From Andrena cerasifolii (lineage: Eukaryota; Arthropoda; Insecta; Hymenoptera; Andrenidae), in the NCBI RefSeq assembly GCF_050908995.1, contig NC_135125.1, forward strand, positions 16,145,011 through 16,209,010: a stretch of DNA of 64,000 nucleotides, written 5' to 3'. The position numbers and the translations under genes were made by a program. Numbering within the stretch: the stretch's first letter is position 1; every line of letters begins with the position of its first letter. Below are positions 12,846 through 25,416 of this stretch, piece by piece. The notes under the pieces were generated by a model. It ran no database searches. It saw nothing but the letters and a program-made list of their open reading frames with translations, and was not told where the DNA came from.

Positions 12846-14312
12846 ATTGTAAGTTCAATTCCGATGGAATTTTGCACGCTGTTTCATTGTTAGTGAAACT
12901 ACGTGGCACCGAGTGCAGGCTCGATCTGCAACCTTGGCCGGATTGTGCGTCGTTGTTTACATTCACGGTATTTCGCAGCGTATATGCAATTCTAATCGCG
13001 GCTCATGATCATATTCATTTCAACCGCTGATTAGAGAATTTCAGTCGAGCGAACTTCATTTTTGCTCTGTATAATTTTCTCTTTGTGTAAACGACCCGGC
13101 TACTACCGTCCTTTGTTTTTTTTTTCATTACTGCGCAACCATTTTAAAGGTGACTCATTTGTTACGCGAACGCACACTTGTTGCCGTTTATGCTTCTTCG
13201 CGATGAGATAACTGCGCGGAAGAACGTCAAAACATATCTGACTGTTTTCAATGGATATACGTAGTTGGAAGTAATTTAATGGGCGACGAACTGAGATAGT
13301 TTTTGTAATTAACAATCGTTTTATGCGTTTCTGTTTCAGGATCTTGGAGTTTGTGTCCTGCCCGCGGGAAGAGTATTCCGTTTGTCGATTTTGACAGACT
13401 GAAGCTATATTAAACAAGAAAAATTCCATTTCCTTTATTCTCAGCAGTGCATATAGTCGCTGAACATAGATCCCTTACTGTAGGATAAGATAATCATTAG
13501 CACTTAGTACAAATAGGCTGCATCTTTAATAATCATCGCTATTTTTTTTTCATGGTTTCATTGTGATTTATAGGGTAAATAACCAATGTCCTAGTTAGGA
13601 CTGCCGTTAATTCGGGATCAGCCTGAGCTTGTGGTCCTGGCGATGTGATAAGAATTCTTAAGTTACGTTTATGTATTGAATTCGCGCACACTGTCAAAAT
13701 TCGCAGATATTGAGCAGTATCTAGTTAGGAATATTTTGTTTAAATCGATGCTGAAACAAAATTGCTCAATCTCTAGTATTTAGTGATTCACTATGATTTA
13801 ATATTTCATCCAGTGTGAACGTTAAAAACACGCATTTATTTTTTAAAGTATCCCCCTGAGGTACATATTTGTTAACTTCACACTGCTTTTCTTTCTTAAC
13901 TTCGAATTTGTTGGGCACTTGGAAGTACTGGATAAAAATGACCATATATGTAATTTTGAAGAATAATGAAATAAAAAGTTTATAATTATTAAAAAAACGA
14001 AAAAAAAATTAGTTCCAAATTCAATACCCTGCAATCCCTGCGAAATATTACCATTCTGTGTTTAGATATTGTAAAAAATGCATAAGTCGACGATGCATTG
14101 GCGTAGAAATTAAGAAACATTTTCCTTCTGTAAAGCATCGTTACTGACATTTAACAACATATAATATGTAATAAAAATAATGCATCAATACTATGTAACC
14201 GCTGTATAAGACCGATTTTAAAAATCACGATTAATACTGAGAAATATTTCGAATAATATCAAAGTAAGTATCCATGAGTCTTCGTAAAAATAAATATTAT
14301 AACCCACGTGCC
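12846..14312. other. NUPR1 3' UTR and intergenic DNA
   Basis: AT-rich with no recognisable gene. Candidate poly(A) signals occur late, for example AATAAA at 13970-13975 (+). Nothing else is visible before the foldback element at 14313. Confidence 0.45.
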
Positions 14313-15047
14313 TTAAGGGATGTTTCTACTATGACGCCCTGATAAAGTGCCGCTGTTTGGAACTTTTTTTTGCCATAAAAATAATGTGTTTACTAAAGTC
14401 AGGTCTTGCCTATCTATTAATACGTGTTTTGAGAATACAAAATTATTTTTTTCACATTTTTGAAATGCTTGTTTGCGCCAAAATAGGTGGGTGTAGTATG
14501 CGCTGTAAAAAAAAGACGCCTCGACTGTGGACTCGATTTTCGAGGAACCGTGTGTCTGAAACAAAAAAACCAAAAAGATTTGTAATCAGTATGACTGTCG
14601 CTATGGCAGGGACTAGAATCACACATTTTCGTTGTATTTTTGTAATCTTTTGCGTCTCAGAACGATTAAAAAATTTAGCTAATTTCGATAGGTCAACTTT
14701 GAACGTCCACCATTTTGTCAATTCGTCATAAATGTAATTAATTTTAGTCCCTGCCATAGCAACAATAATACTGATTAGAAATATTTTTGGTTTTTTTGTT
14801 TCAGACACACGGTTACTCGATAATCGAGTCCGCAGTCGAGGCGTTTTTTTTTTACAGCGCATACTATACCCACCTATTTTGGCGCAGGCAAGCATTACAA
14901 AAATGTGAAAAAAATAATTTTGTATTCTCAAAACACGTATTAATAGATAGGCAAAACCTCACTTTAGTAAACACATTTTTTGTATGGCAGAAAAAAGTCC
15001 CAAACAGCGGTACTTTATCAGGGCGTCACAGTGGAAAGACCCCTTAA
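14313..15047. mobile_element. Foldback element bounded by TTAA (piggyBac-like MITE)
   Basis: TTAA at 14313-14316 and at 15044-15047 bound arms of roughly 310 bp that are reverse complements of each other, beginning GGGATGTTTCTACTATGACG on the left. A central spacer of about 100 bp is unique. The arms encode matching open frames of about 86 codons on opposite strands, a by-product of the palindrome rather than genes. TTAA target sites are typical of piggyBac elements. The right end lies about 100 bp past the MDC1 stop codon, so the element probably lies in that gene's 3' UTR. Confidence 0.75.
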
Positions 15048-15144
15048 ATCTTCCGTTGCTTTTCTAAAATATGTACACACGTATATGTTATGAATTTGAA
15101 AAATTATCGTATTGCGTTCGGTACATTAAACACTTTAAAATAGA

Positions 15145-18100
15145 TCACGTTAATTTATATTTTATAAAATTCAACTCCTGCTTCAAAATGCCTGTTAAAA
15201 TGAACTCTGTTGATTGTACGGTTACAGACTTTGGAGCATTTGCTAGGAATTTTTTAGCGATCTTTAAGTCTTCGTCAGTCGAAATGATCACTGCTTTTTC
15301 CGGCCACGTCGCCGGTGGTCGTACTAAGGGCTTGCCACTGCAGGAACTGATTATGCCTGTAGAAAAATATCTTAGTAGCCCGTATTAAATAATCAACGAT
15401 ATTTGGCATCAAAAAGACGTACTTTTCCATTCTGGTATGGGCGGAGGCGTCACGTTCGATGTTAATACGACGGTATACCCTAACAAAAGTTTTTGTTCCC
15501 TCGCTTTGTCGAGGCTGCCTCTTAACTTGAATCCAAATTTAACTTCCGCAGCAGGGTCCTTCAATATATAGTTCTCCAACTCGACGAACTGGCCCGCTTT
15601 CCCGCTGTCGGTTAACCAATCGATCGTGACTATTGGCACAGACTGTGCTAAAGCGCACAGGAACTTGAACGTCCTTCGAACTTTATCCGTGACCAACACA
15701 CTGCATTTTGTTGGATCCTCCACTTGAGACGCACCTGTAAAAAGACGAAATCAATGTTACGCGCGGTTGAAATTACAATTCTTCGTCGTGTACGCATCTC
15801 GTACTCACCTAGTTTCCTTAATACATTGCTGTAACGTAACGTATTTTCGATGCCCGTGAATAGAACTTTGTGTCTGACTTTGAACGGCGACGACGTCGTG
15901 AACGAAGAAGATATACCCCTACGAGTTCTAGATGGCATGGAAAGGAGGACTGACGCAGTATCAAGACTGGAATTCATCCCTAAAGAAGTATTGTCTTTTA
16001 TGATATCTTCCTCTTGTTTTTTCATTTTCGGCTTTCTTCCCCTTTTTTTAGGAACCGTAACTTGACCGGTGGTACTACTTGCAGTGGTTTCATTAGTGGA
16101 AACTTTTGTGGACTCCTCCACTGGTGAATCAGCAATCGATTTGTGATGGCCACGAGTTGATTTGGATGGCTTTTTACTGTTTCTCGTTGCACTTACAGTG
16201 GGCAAGTCTACAGTAGCATCAGCGATATTGCGGGTTTTGGACCTTGAAATTTTCAGTCGGTTGGCTTTCGCAGCGAGTATCTTCAAATCTACATTATCGG
16301 ATTCAGACGAGTCTGAGGGAGCACTGTTTTCTGAGAGATCGACGTCCAAAAGGGCATTTACAGCCACACGTTTTCTAGCATTTCTTGTTCTAGTAGTGTT
16401 ACCCTCGCTTACGTCTTTCTTCTTCTCCATCTCTAAACGAATGGCTTGCACTTTAAGGGAAGCATTCATGATCATCTCCACTTCCTGTGACTCTTCTCCA
16501 AACTGCGAATTGATATCTTCTACTTCACGTTGACGTTTATTGCCCACTCTTTGACTTGTGTATCTTTTTCTCTCCATACCCTGACCAGTTACTACGCTCT
16601 CCGTCCTATTTAAGCTGCTCAATGTACTTTGACTACTAACGCTGGAACGTACACTTTGATTGGTTTCGTTACTGACGATCCCCTCAGCAATCGGCTCTGC
16701 TGATATGCTCGGAGAGATTCTAGTCACCTTTACCACGAACTGCTTAGACAGTAAGTTCAAATGACTACGCGGTAGATTCGAGGTATCCCAAGTTTCTACG
16801 CCCAGTGGCGAACTCTTTTTGACCACGTAGTTGAGAATGTTTTCCGGGTTTCTCCTGGTGACAATACTACTCCTAGCGTTCCTCCTCCCACCTTTCGTAG
16901 GCGCAGGTACATCCTCGTTGACGTCCTCCTTACGCTTCTTCGCGTTGCTACCCTCATTCAGATCCACGCCCGATCGTTTCCCGACTCGCAAAGCGTTCGA
17001 TACAGTTATTTTCGCAAGTTCTGCATTCGCTACCGGAGCTTCTTTTCCCACCTGAAAAACAGACGAACGATCAACATTGTTTTTGGTGGAATTTCGCGTC
17101 CTTACGTTGCGTTGAATGGAAGGGATACGGGTTGCTTGTTCTTGCGTGTGGGCAAAGGAGACCGATTTTTCGTGCGCCAATGATTCGCTTCCTTTCGATT
17201 TTCGTAATCGCCTGGAGGTGTTTTTCGCTGGTTCCTCGTCGTCGCTTTCGTGCATAGGCATAGACGCTCTGTCGACGTCAAAACTGCCACAGCTTGCCAA
17301 AAGTGCTGAAGAGTTTGGCTTGCTGATGGTGCGATAAGGCTCGGTGTTCTCCACGTTTATTCGAGCAACCGATTTTCGCGGTACCTTTACTCTTTTCTTA
17401 GGTGCAACCTTCTTCGGGTCTTGCTTCGAACGATTTCTACCACTGCCCATTCTGAATTGACGCGATGACGAGGTTGTTGGGCTCGCTGGATTCGACAGGG
17501 TACCTGAAATCCTCACTTCAGGGAATCCAGCTAAAATATCCTCATCATCCTCCAATAATATAGAGCTCCGTCGATGTGGTATAATGCCGATCAACGTGTC
17601 AGAGTTCTCACTAGCTGGAGATTCTTCCAATACATTTCTGTCGTTCTTTGATTTGAAGTCCATTTTATCTAAAATCAATTTACAAGATTTTGATTCCTCT
17701 TCGTGTCTCCTCGATCTTGGCGTTGTTACACCTTTAGGCGATGGCTTGAATACTGCATCAGCAACACTATTGCGTTTATTCGTGGCATCAACTGTTTCTG
17801 ATCTCGTAGCAGGTTCCTCTGCTTTACTATTGTCAGATACGATTTCAATAGGGGTAACAGAATCTTGGGAGTCTACTAAAATATTACGTTTTCGCGGCGA
17901 AGTAAGAGCAGATAAATATTGTCCCGTGTTTTGTGACTTTACATTCGCTGTAGTGTTCAAGTCGGACCTACTAGACTTCCTCCCTGGCGATGAATCCGAA
18001 ACAGAGCCTGTCGGTACTTTGCTTCTTCTGCCTCGTGCAAACCTCTTTACCTTACTGATTTCTGGCGATCTACTATCGGCATTAGGCGTATCGTTGGACG

Positions 18101-21100
18101 CATCTTCGCACTGCGACGATTGCAACACGTTTGTAAGCACCTGAGTCGATATTTGCGATTGATTGTTCAGATCCTCCTCGTTCACATCGTCGAACATTTT
18201 GTTTAAGTTTCTCTCCAAAGTATCGTCTGAAGTAACTTTATGCGATTTCTTCGGCGTGTTCTTACCATTCCCGCTAGAATTCGGTAGAGGCATCCTTTCA
18301 ATCTCACTGAGCAGCTGCGTAGGCGCCATCTCGTAATCAATATCCTCAACGCTGCGTTCTTCGGCGGGGCTAGGAATTAGAATGAATGATTTACGTGATT
18401 CCTTGTCATCGGCATCTGCAACCTTTTCCGAGAAATTAAGTATTTGAGTAGCTGTATTATCCTCCATTTCAGTGATATCTTCCTCCTCTTCATTAACCGC
18501 TACTTTACTTTTCGCCGAGACCACGGAAGCTTTACTTGCTTCTGCGTAAAATTCACTTGGTAGAATTTGCGTTGCTGCTAAGTCGTCGACGTCCACATCC
18601 GTATCAGACTCTGGTCTCGTATAAGCTTCAGGTTCATTCGTCGCGATCACCTGAGTAGGCGTGTCGAAGTCCACATCAGCCTTGCTGCCCTCTATCGCTG
18701 TTGGATCTTTGTTCTTTTGGTTTACATGTTGCGTGAGCGTGTCGAAGAGATTGTCAGAGTCTTTGCTCGACCCAGCATCATTCTTAGTTTCTTTACTCAC
18801 GTTCTGCCGCACCTCGAAAGAACAAGATTCTCGTTTTTCCTTCAAAGCTATTTCCGTGAAACGACCTTCCTCGTCGGTATCCGAATCATCGTTCATAGGC
18901 AATTGGCTCTTCGCTGGCCCCGCGCTATCTTGACTGTCTTTGCGTGAATACCTTTGAAACACGCCTTCCTGGTCGGTGTCGTCAGAGTCTTCGTCCATAA
19001 GGCCTGCTTTAAACGGAAGAGCAATCCGTTGAGTCGCGGCTTCGAAGATGTTCTCATCGTCGACTTTGACTTGCGTCGCTGCGTCGAATATGTTCTCGTC
19101 GCTGCTGTTTTCTGTCGTTTTATTGACAGACGTAGCTGACTTCGATTTTGCCTCGTCCAGCGAATCGTCGTCCTCAACGAAATCGAACAAATTCTGCGAA
19201 CCAAGCAAGTCACGACTCCTATCGAATTCCGATTCATCTTCGAAGTTTGTGCTTAGAGATAATTGTTGATTTTCCTGCGAACCTCTTTGAACATTGTCTG
19301 TCTGTTCAGTACTTGTCGTAGCACCCTCAACTTTCGCAGTTGAAGCTTTCTCAGATGCGTTTTGTTCGAGGTTATTAGCATCCTTCCCTTCGTCTGCTGT
19401 TAGCTTTCTCTTCCCTAATTCTCTATTCTCGACATCACTAATGCTTTCGTCTTTTCCAGCTGAAACATTTTTAGCACTACTCTTTTTCGGCGTCAGGATC
19501 TTGTGGATGTCCTCCTCGTGTTGCGTATCAATGTCGTGTATATTAGTTGGAATGCATTGCGTCTCGACATCTTCCTCGTGCTGCGTTTCCATGTCGTGGA
19601 TATCAATCTGCCGTTTAGGTAGGGCCTTCCCAAGAGCCCTGATGCTTACCAAGCAGATCTTTTGAGTCTCGACGTCGTGAATATCCACCACGGTGTCACC
19701 CTCCAATTCGAATGACTTCTGCGTCTCCATATCGTGAATACTGACTCTTGGTACACCTACGTTTTCCTTTCCTCGATCTCCGAAACATTGCGAATTGTCC
19801 ATGATGCTGTCCTCCGCGGAAGAGTCTTGAATGAAACTCTTCCTGCTGTTGTTGGAGGTCCTTTGCGGAACAGACGGACGCCGAAAGATTGCTTCCTCAT
19901 CGCCAGCTTGTGTCGCGGGGATCATGGAAATATTCTCCTGCAATGTGGACGAATTGTTCTACGTAAAGCATACAGGATAACGTAGAAAAAAATTTCCCTG
20001 CAAGACCGAGCATAATTACCAACGACGAGTCGGGTGTTGCTGGAATCGTCATTTGCTGCTCCTTTCGACAAGTTGGTACCGGGGTCTCTGGGATGAATCG
20101 CTCGCATGGGCGGTGGACCGTGTAAATCCCATGCACCATGCCGAAGTCTACAGAGCTTCCATCTTTCAGCTCGTACCACCGGCCATGCCTTAGAATTGTC
20201 TAAACAGGAAAGTGAAAGTAGCAGCGGGGGTGTCTTTTATTCGTCGAGGATCGTGTTATTCTTCGAGGGCCCCTTTTCGGTTGGATACTTGAGACTTTCG
20301 CGCTCTAGGTACTTGTGGCGTGTACTCTTCGAGGCTTTCAGGTGTAAGCCATGATTGTTTCGAACAGTGCTCAGCCAATTTTATTATGCGGGAGTATGAG
20401 GATGAATTGAAGCACGTTTTGTGATAGACATTCATTCGCTCACGTTATAGATCATTAATCTGTTGTAATCAATGGAGAATATATATTGGGAAGGGCATGG
20501 CTTATATCTGGAAGCCTCTCTACTATAAACTGTCCATTCAAGTGACCAATTTAACCCTCAACTAGTACGGTGAAATGTGCACTTCAGATTGTCAAATGTG
20601 TGGCTGAATGCAAAAGATATTGCTCATAAACGATTGAAAAATAAACTACAATGAGGGTGTCAAGTTCCACTGATTGGAATTATCAGTTGAACCCGGTGCT
20701 ACGACGGAAGAGTATGGAATATTTATATCTCAATCTACGAGCTGAGGATTTTAACAGTCAGTGAAGAATCAAGGGATCTGAATCTAAACTGAATCTAATC
20801 ACATCTGTACAGATAATAGAATCTCATTACATTATTCAGCTTTGTTTTATTAGACGAATTCAGGTCACAGATCCATGCCGATGTCTCGCTACTATTAGCC
20901 TCGATCTCAGCATGCTTTTTAGATACAGTCTGCAACAAAAAAAGTAATTTCTTTACGAACTATCATCATAATATTCTTGCATGTGCCTTTTCTCCCAGTC
21001 AACGAGACATAATTCAAAATAAAAACCTCGTTAATATATAATATAGGTAGACTGCGCGTGTTTTACGAAAATAACAAGGTGAGTGGCTAGCAATCTATAT

Positions 21101-24100
21101 ACAATCTAATTTTTATACAACTTTTCTGTTAACTGACGTCTTCTATCGATACCATTGTTTACGATCGCATTGCTATTTGTCGCATAACAGCAGATTTAAA
21201 CGCACGATTGCGGCAGAGACGTCAATGCTCTTATCAGAATTCACAATACATAATGTGCTCGAATTGAATTCATACGGTACAATGTCCTTTCGTGTATATT
21301 TTCTGCGTTTCAAAGTAGTTACGTGACGTTCTGCTGCGGCGAGCAAAACACATTAGTTGAATTGCTCCAATCGGGCTATACAGGCTGAATTTAAATGCTC
21401 GAATGGTACCAGATCGTATTAGAGCAAATAGAACACCTTCCCCGCTAGCGTAGTGACCCAGGAGCTTTATCTTATCTCACTTAGGGACTAATAATAAGAG
21501 AAATTAACGTCGATATTCTCCCACGGCTCGCTTGTATATAAATTACGAGGCTCGCGTTACAACAGAACCACAATCCGTCCCTGTCTGCGCGTTGATAATC
21601 TTCGAACGAAATGTAGTTTACTGCAGCGATAATTAGCCGACTTATATTCACATCCGTTCGAGAACTGCACCGCGCTGGTTGTTTGTTGTACTTATCTAAT
21701 TCAACGCACACAGGCGGGCGTCTATCCAAAAGTGGGCAATAAATACGAGAGGTGAGTGGCGTATGCATCACTGTGTCGAAGATGACGAAGCTGGCGTGCC
21801 TGCTTCTGCTCCTCGGTTTCGTAACATTGGCATGGAGCCTGGAGGAAGCACCGACGGTCAGAACACCTTTGGGTGCTATCAGGGGCTACCGCAAGATCTC
21901 TGCCAATGGAAGACAGTATGAAGCCTACGAAGGGGTTCCTTATGCGCTGCCCCCCATCGGCAAGCTCCGATTCAAGGTAATAAAGCATGCTCAGCTTCCA
22001 AAGCTGCTGAAACTGTTAAGCAATATCTATGCAACGTTGGAAGTCTGTGGTTTTTTATTTGTATGACGACGTGTTGTTCAGCCGCCTCACAGGGTACCGC
22101 CATGGATTGGAGAGCTTCCTGCGACGAAATTCGGCTCCCCTTGCTTGCAGTACACCCAAATGGCAGAGAGTCCGAATGAGAAAGTGCTCGGTGCTGAAGA
22201 CTGCCTCTACTTGAACATATACGTGCCGGTGCACAACAAAATGTCCTCCAAGCCGATGCCGGTGCTCTTCTGGATACACGGTGGGGCCTTTCAGTTCGGC
22301 AGTGGGATGGACATGGGCGGCAAATTCCTTATGGACCACGACGTCGTGTTCGTTACGATCAATTACCGTCTGGGAATATTGGGTACCTTGAAACAGCTAA
22401 TTACAGTCTGCTAGATGTATTCGGATAATTTTTAATAGTAGATCTTCGTGGATGAACTTGAAATAGATAAAAGTACGCGCTGTTGCGTTTGATAGCTGTA
22501 CCATTTAGAAGATGGAAATATGATTCTTCTCCTTGTAGCTTTCGTATTTTTAAGAACATTGTTTGAGATGAATCGAGACTGACGCATCAATGATTTCCCT
22601 CGAAGGTTTCCTCAGCACGGAGGACGAAATAGTTCCCGGAAACATGGGACTCAAGGACCAGAGCATGGCCCTCAGATGGGTTTCAGAGAATATCGAGTGG
22701 TTCGGTGGTGATCCAAAGAGGGTGACTTTGGTCGGCTTGAGCGCGGGTGGTGTGAGCGTCCATTATCACTACCTGTCACCCATGAGCGCTGGTCTTTTCC
22801 AAGGTATCGAACGCGCTATCTCGATAGCAGACAATTAAACTCTTATTGGCGTTAATCTTGTACAATCTCCCGATCTCGCGTGACGCAGGCGGCTTGTCTA
22901 TCAGTGGCACGGCGTTCGATTGTTGGACGCAGACGGAAAGCTCATTGGAGAAAGCGAAACATGTAGCAGCCCTGATGGGCTGCCCCACTGCCAACAGAAA
23001 GGAAATGGTCCGCTGCCTGAGATATCGGCCTTCTAGACCTATGGTTGAATCTACTCGCGAATTTATGGTAAGTAGCCTCTGTTCACATACAACTGCAAAA
23101 AGGCAATTACTTTACGAGGAATAATTCATTTCAGCGATTTTATTTCAATCCATTCACACCCTTCGGACCCGTCACGGAGAAGCTGTCGGAAGAACCATTC
23201 ATCGATCGTCCTCCCGTGGAGATCGTGAGCAGTGGTGGTGTTCATGACGTTCCTTGGGTCACTGGAGTTACCAGCGAAGAAGGGCTTTACCCAGTTGCAG
23301 GTAGAATTTTCGAAAATAATTACGAAAATGTCGCTGCAATCATGACAGCTTCCTGGCACAATGCATCTTATAGAGTTCGTCGCTAAACCAGAAGCCCTGA
23401 CGATGTTGGAAGAGAATTGGGACCTCCTCGCTCCTCATTTCCTTGATTACAATTACACTTTACCTAAGGAGAAGCATGCCGAAGTTGCCAGGCTCATAAA
23501 GACACACTACTTCGGATCAGCAAAGATAGACAACACGACAACGAACTCTCTGATCCAGATGGCTGGTGATCGATTCTTTGTTATTGATAGCGAAAAGGCA
23601 GCCATAATGCAGGCTAAAGTTAATCAGCAACCCGTTTGGTATTACTATTATTCTTACAGAGGCTCCGACAGCTTGAGCCGAGCTATGAGTGGAACTGATA
23701 CTAATTACGGTACGCTCTTTAGAGGGGGATAATAGTATGATAAAAAAAGAGTGGAGGTATACTGAATACTTTGTACAGGTGTGAGCCACGGGGACGATGC
23801 ATACGCTGTTGTAGATACTCCTTATATGGATTCCACGAGAACAGAGAAGGATCTGAAAATGCAGCAAGCTCTGATTCAGCTCTGGGTATCACTGGCAACA
23901 GACGGGTAAGTAGAAATGATCAATCGTGCGATCATGGTGGCTTAAGTAAACAATTTTGGGATATTCTTGTGTATTCTTCGCTTACAATTTAGAATTCCAA
24001 ACGTGGGTGGCACTCAATGGCCGAAATTAAATCCAAATGACAAGACGTTCCAGTATTTAAATATTTCTGGACCGGACAATATTCATATGGATAATAATGA

Positions 24101-25084
24101 AAACTTGGGGCAGAAAAATTTCTGGAATACTATTGATTTTAATGAAAACAAATTAAGCAGTACGTCTAGTGGGAATATAGCGAAAGAAGAATTATAAACA
24201 TGTACTCTACACGAGGATGTTTTAGAAGTTACGCAGACATAATTTTATACTCTTCATTTATGAGAAAATATATAATTATAACATATTTATCAGCTGCTTT
24301 ATTATTTCCGCCCCACATATTTCCAAATATTATCATGTAGAGATGAGGAAAAACATTTTGTGAATTAGCAAACACAAATTAAGTGAAAGGAATCGTTTTA
24401 TTACATAAAAGTATTCAAAATTAATTTAAACTGTACTAAAGTGGCTAATTGTACCTCAATTGCATTTAAAAGCAGTGAGCTCTGAAACTGCCACGCAAAC
24501 ATACACTTGCGCTACACAGTTTCTTGTGCCCGCAATTTTACATCCATTCTCAGAATCGATTTAAATACACACGTTACGCCCAACTAAACAGTATGTAGAA
24601 TTCCTGCAATGCTACCTTAATCATTTGTCATTCCCACCCAATGGCAATATTTATATTGCATAATTCGTTGAAAAGTGAAAACAGCCATCAAGAACTTACT
24701 TGATTATCCAATACAATACTGCAATTAGGGTGCCTCCCGATTTGAGTGACCCCCTTCTTGATCGCATACGGATATTCCTCAATCGTCAACACACCGACCT
24801 AAAATTTACAAGCGACCATAAAAATTTATAAAAATCAAGTAAAGAATATATCATTGATTAAGATGAGCAGTATTCATTGCATCTCAAGGAAACCATTTTA
24901 CAAGTGATGACGTGTATTCGGTAATATAAAAGACGATTGGAGAAAGAGAAATGTAAGGAATGTTTAATGTTTAATTCATCTATACCTGTATTTCATCTTC
25001 AGGTTCTTGTCGCAACGATTGAGTTAACCTTTGGGTCAGTGCAGAATCATCAAAGAGAACTTGTGTCGGAGGAATATCCATCAT
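15145..25084 (-). CDS. MDC1: MDC1/mu2-like mediator of DNA-damage checkpoint (FHA, TQ repeats, tandem BRCT)
   Basis: Seven coding exons on the minus strand: 25084-24986, 24798-24700, 20929-20831, 20199-20020, 19937-15809, 15734-15423 and 15356-15145, giving 1709 residues. Exons 2-4 form an FHA domain (about residues 34-118): TQIGRHPNCSIVL, VSKKHAEIE, LNSSNKT, then KDGSSVDFG. The giant exon 5 is acidic and Ser/Thr-rich. It has many TQ sites, including HDMETQ-type repeats, and SDTD motifs of the kind that, when phosphorylated by CK2, bind NBS1 in MDC1. An AT-hook-like KKRGRKPKMKK comes late. Two BRCT domains (about 1512-1705) end the protein: VLFTGIE, TIDWLTDSGK, then VIISTDEDLKIAKKFL. Known role: binding gamma-H2A.X at DNA breaks. 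Drosophila mu2 is the fly equivalent. Intron 2 contains a complete esterase gene on the other strand. Two ATGs open exon 1; the first is used. Confidence 0.9.
19500..19740 (-). repeat. HD-x-ETQ motif array inside the MDC1 homologue
   Basis: The minus-strand frame repeats a short unit: IHDMETQ, IHDVETQ, IHDMETQ, EDVETQ and IHDIDTQ, within about 80 residues. Each carries a TQ, the preferred target of ATM/ATR-type kinases. The DNA is also repetitive (for example, repeated ATGTCGTGNATNTC on the + strand), which suggests expansion by duplication. Confidence 0.8.
21738..21745 (+). promoter_or_regulatory. Possible TATA element of the esterase gene
   Basis: AATAAATA lies about 30 bp before TCACT at 21767-21771, which resembles an insect initiator. 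The ATG follows at 21782, which would leave a very short 5' UTR. The spacing is good but the TATA sequence is weak. Confidence 0.35.
21782..24197 (+). CDS. Secreted type-B carboxylesterase, nested in the MDC1 intron
   Basis: Eight exons: 21782-21976, 22082-22382, 22606-22803, 22889-23067, 23135-23300, 23374-23709, 23779-23905 and 23993-24197, giving 568 residues. A signal peptide (MTKLACLLLLLGFVTLAWS) opens the protein, so the ATG at 21782 is preferred to one 30 bp upstream. The alpha/beta-hydrolase features are intact: EGVPYALPP, AEDCLYLNIY, the oxyanion loop HGGAFQFGS, nucleophile Ser211 in GLSAGG, acid Glu340 in TSEEG and His462 in GVSHGDD. The usual GESAGG has Leu in place of Glu, as in some insect esterases. 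Known family role: hydrolysis of carboxylic esters. JHE-like and venom carboxylesterase-6 proteins are the nearest by general appearance, but the substrate cannot be told from the sequence. Confidence 0.93.
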
Positions 25085-25416
25085 AAAGAGAATTTACTGA
25101 AACGGGACGTAATTTTTAGGCGACTTTCGACTATTTTTACGATTTTCCTTAGAGTCAACGAATCTTTCATGAGATAACCTCATCTGACGCGTAGGACTAT
25201 GAATTTACTAGTAACTATCGCGCACGAATGAGGTAATAAATCGAGAAGTTTATGGATTATTTAAAAACTGTTAACGAAAATCTAGTCAAATATGATATAA
25301 AAGACCGCGATACGCGGAAGACTAACTGTTCCCGGTTTTTCCCGCCACTACTTTATCTCACGGTGTAAGAAAGACACGACTACGCTACCCCCATCACAAA
25401 ACTGCTGTGATCTTAA

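Larger units (their letters stand above)
20930..24699 (-). other. MDC1 intron 2 hosting a nested gene
   Basis: The intron has a strong donor (GTAAGT at 24699-24694, minus) and an acceptor TTGTTGCAG ending at 20930. It contains the whole carboxylesterase coding region on the + strand and its apparent promoter. Both flanking exons encode adjacent FHA segments in phase 0, so the join is well supported. Confidence 0.85.

Noticed and set aside
14313..15047. Two similar 86-codon frames on opposite strands
   Set aside because: They are the two arms of one palindrome, not paralogous genes.
15071..15388. 105-codon + frame
   Set aside because: It is antisense to the last BRCT exon of the MDC1 homologue, which has clear domain support.
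17584..18144. 186-codon + frame and several other + frames at 15850-19665
   Set aside because: Shadows of the acidic, Ser-rich giant exon on the minus strand; hydrophobic, Leu/Ser-rich content is the expected antisense pattern.
20540..20700. TTAACCCTCAACTAGTACGG as a possible second piggyBac MITE
   Set aside because: No matching inverted right end was found.
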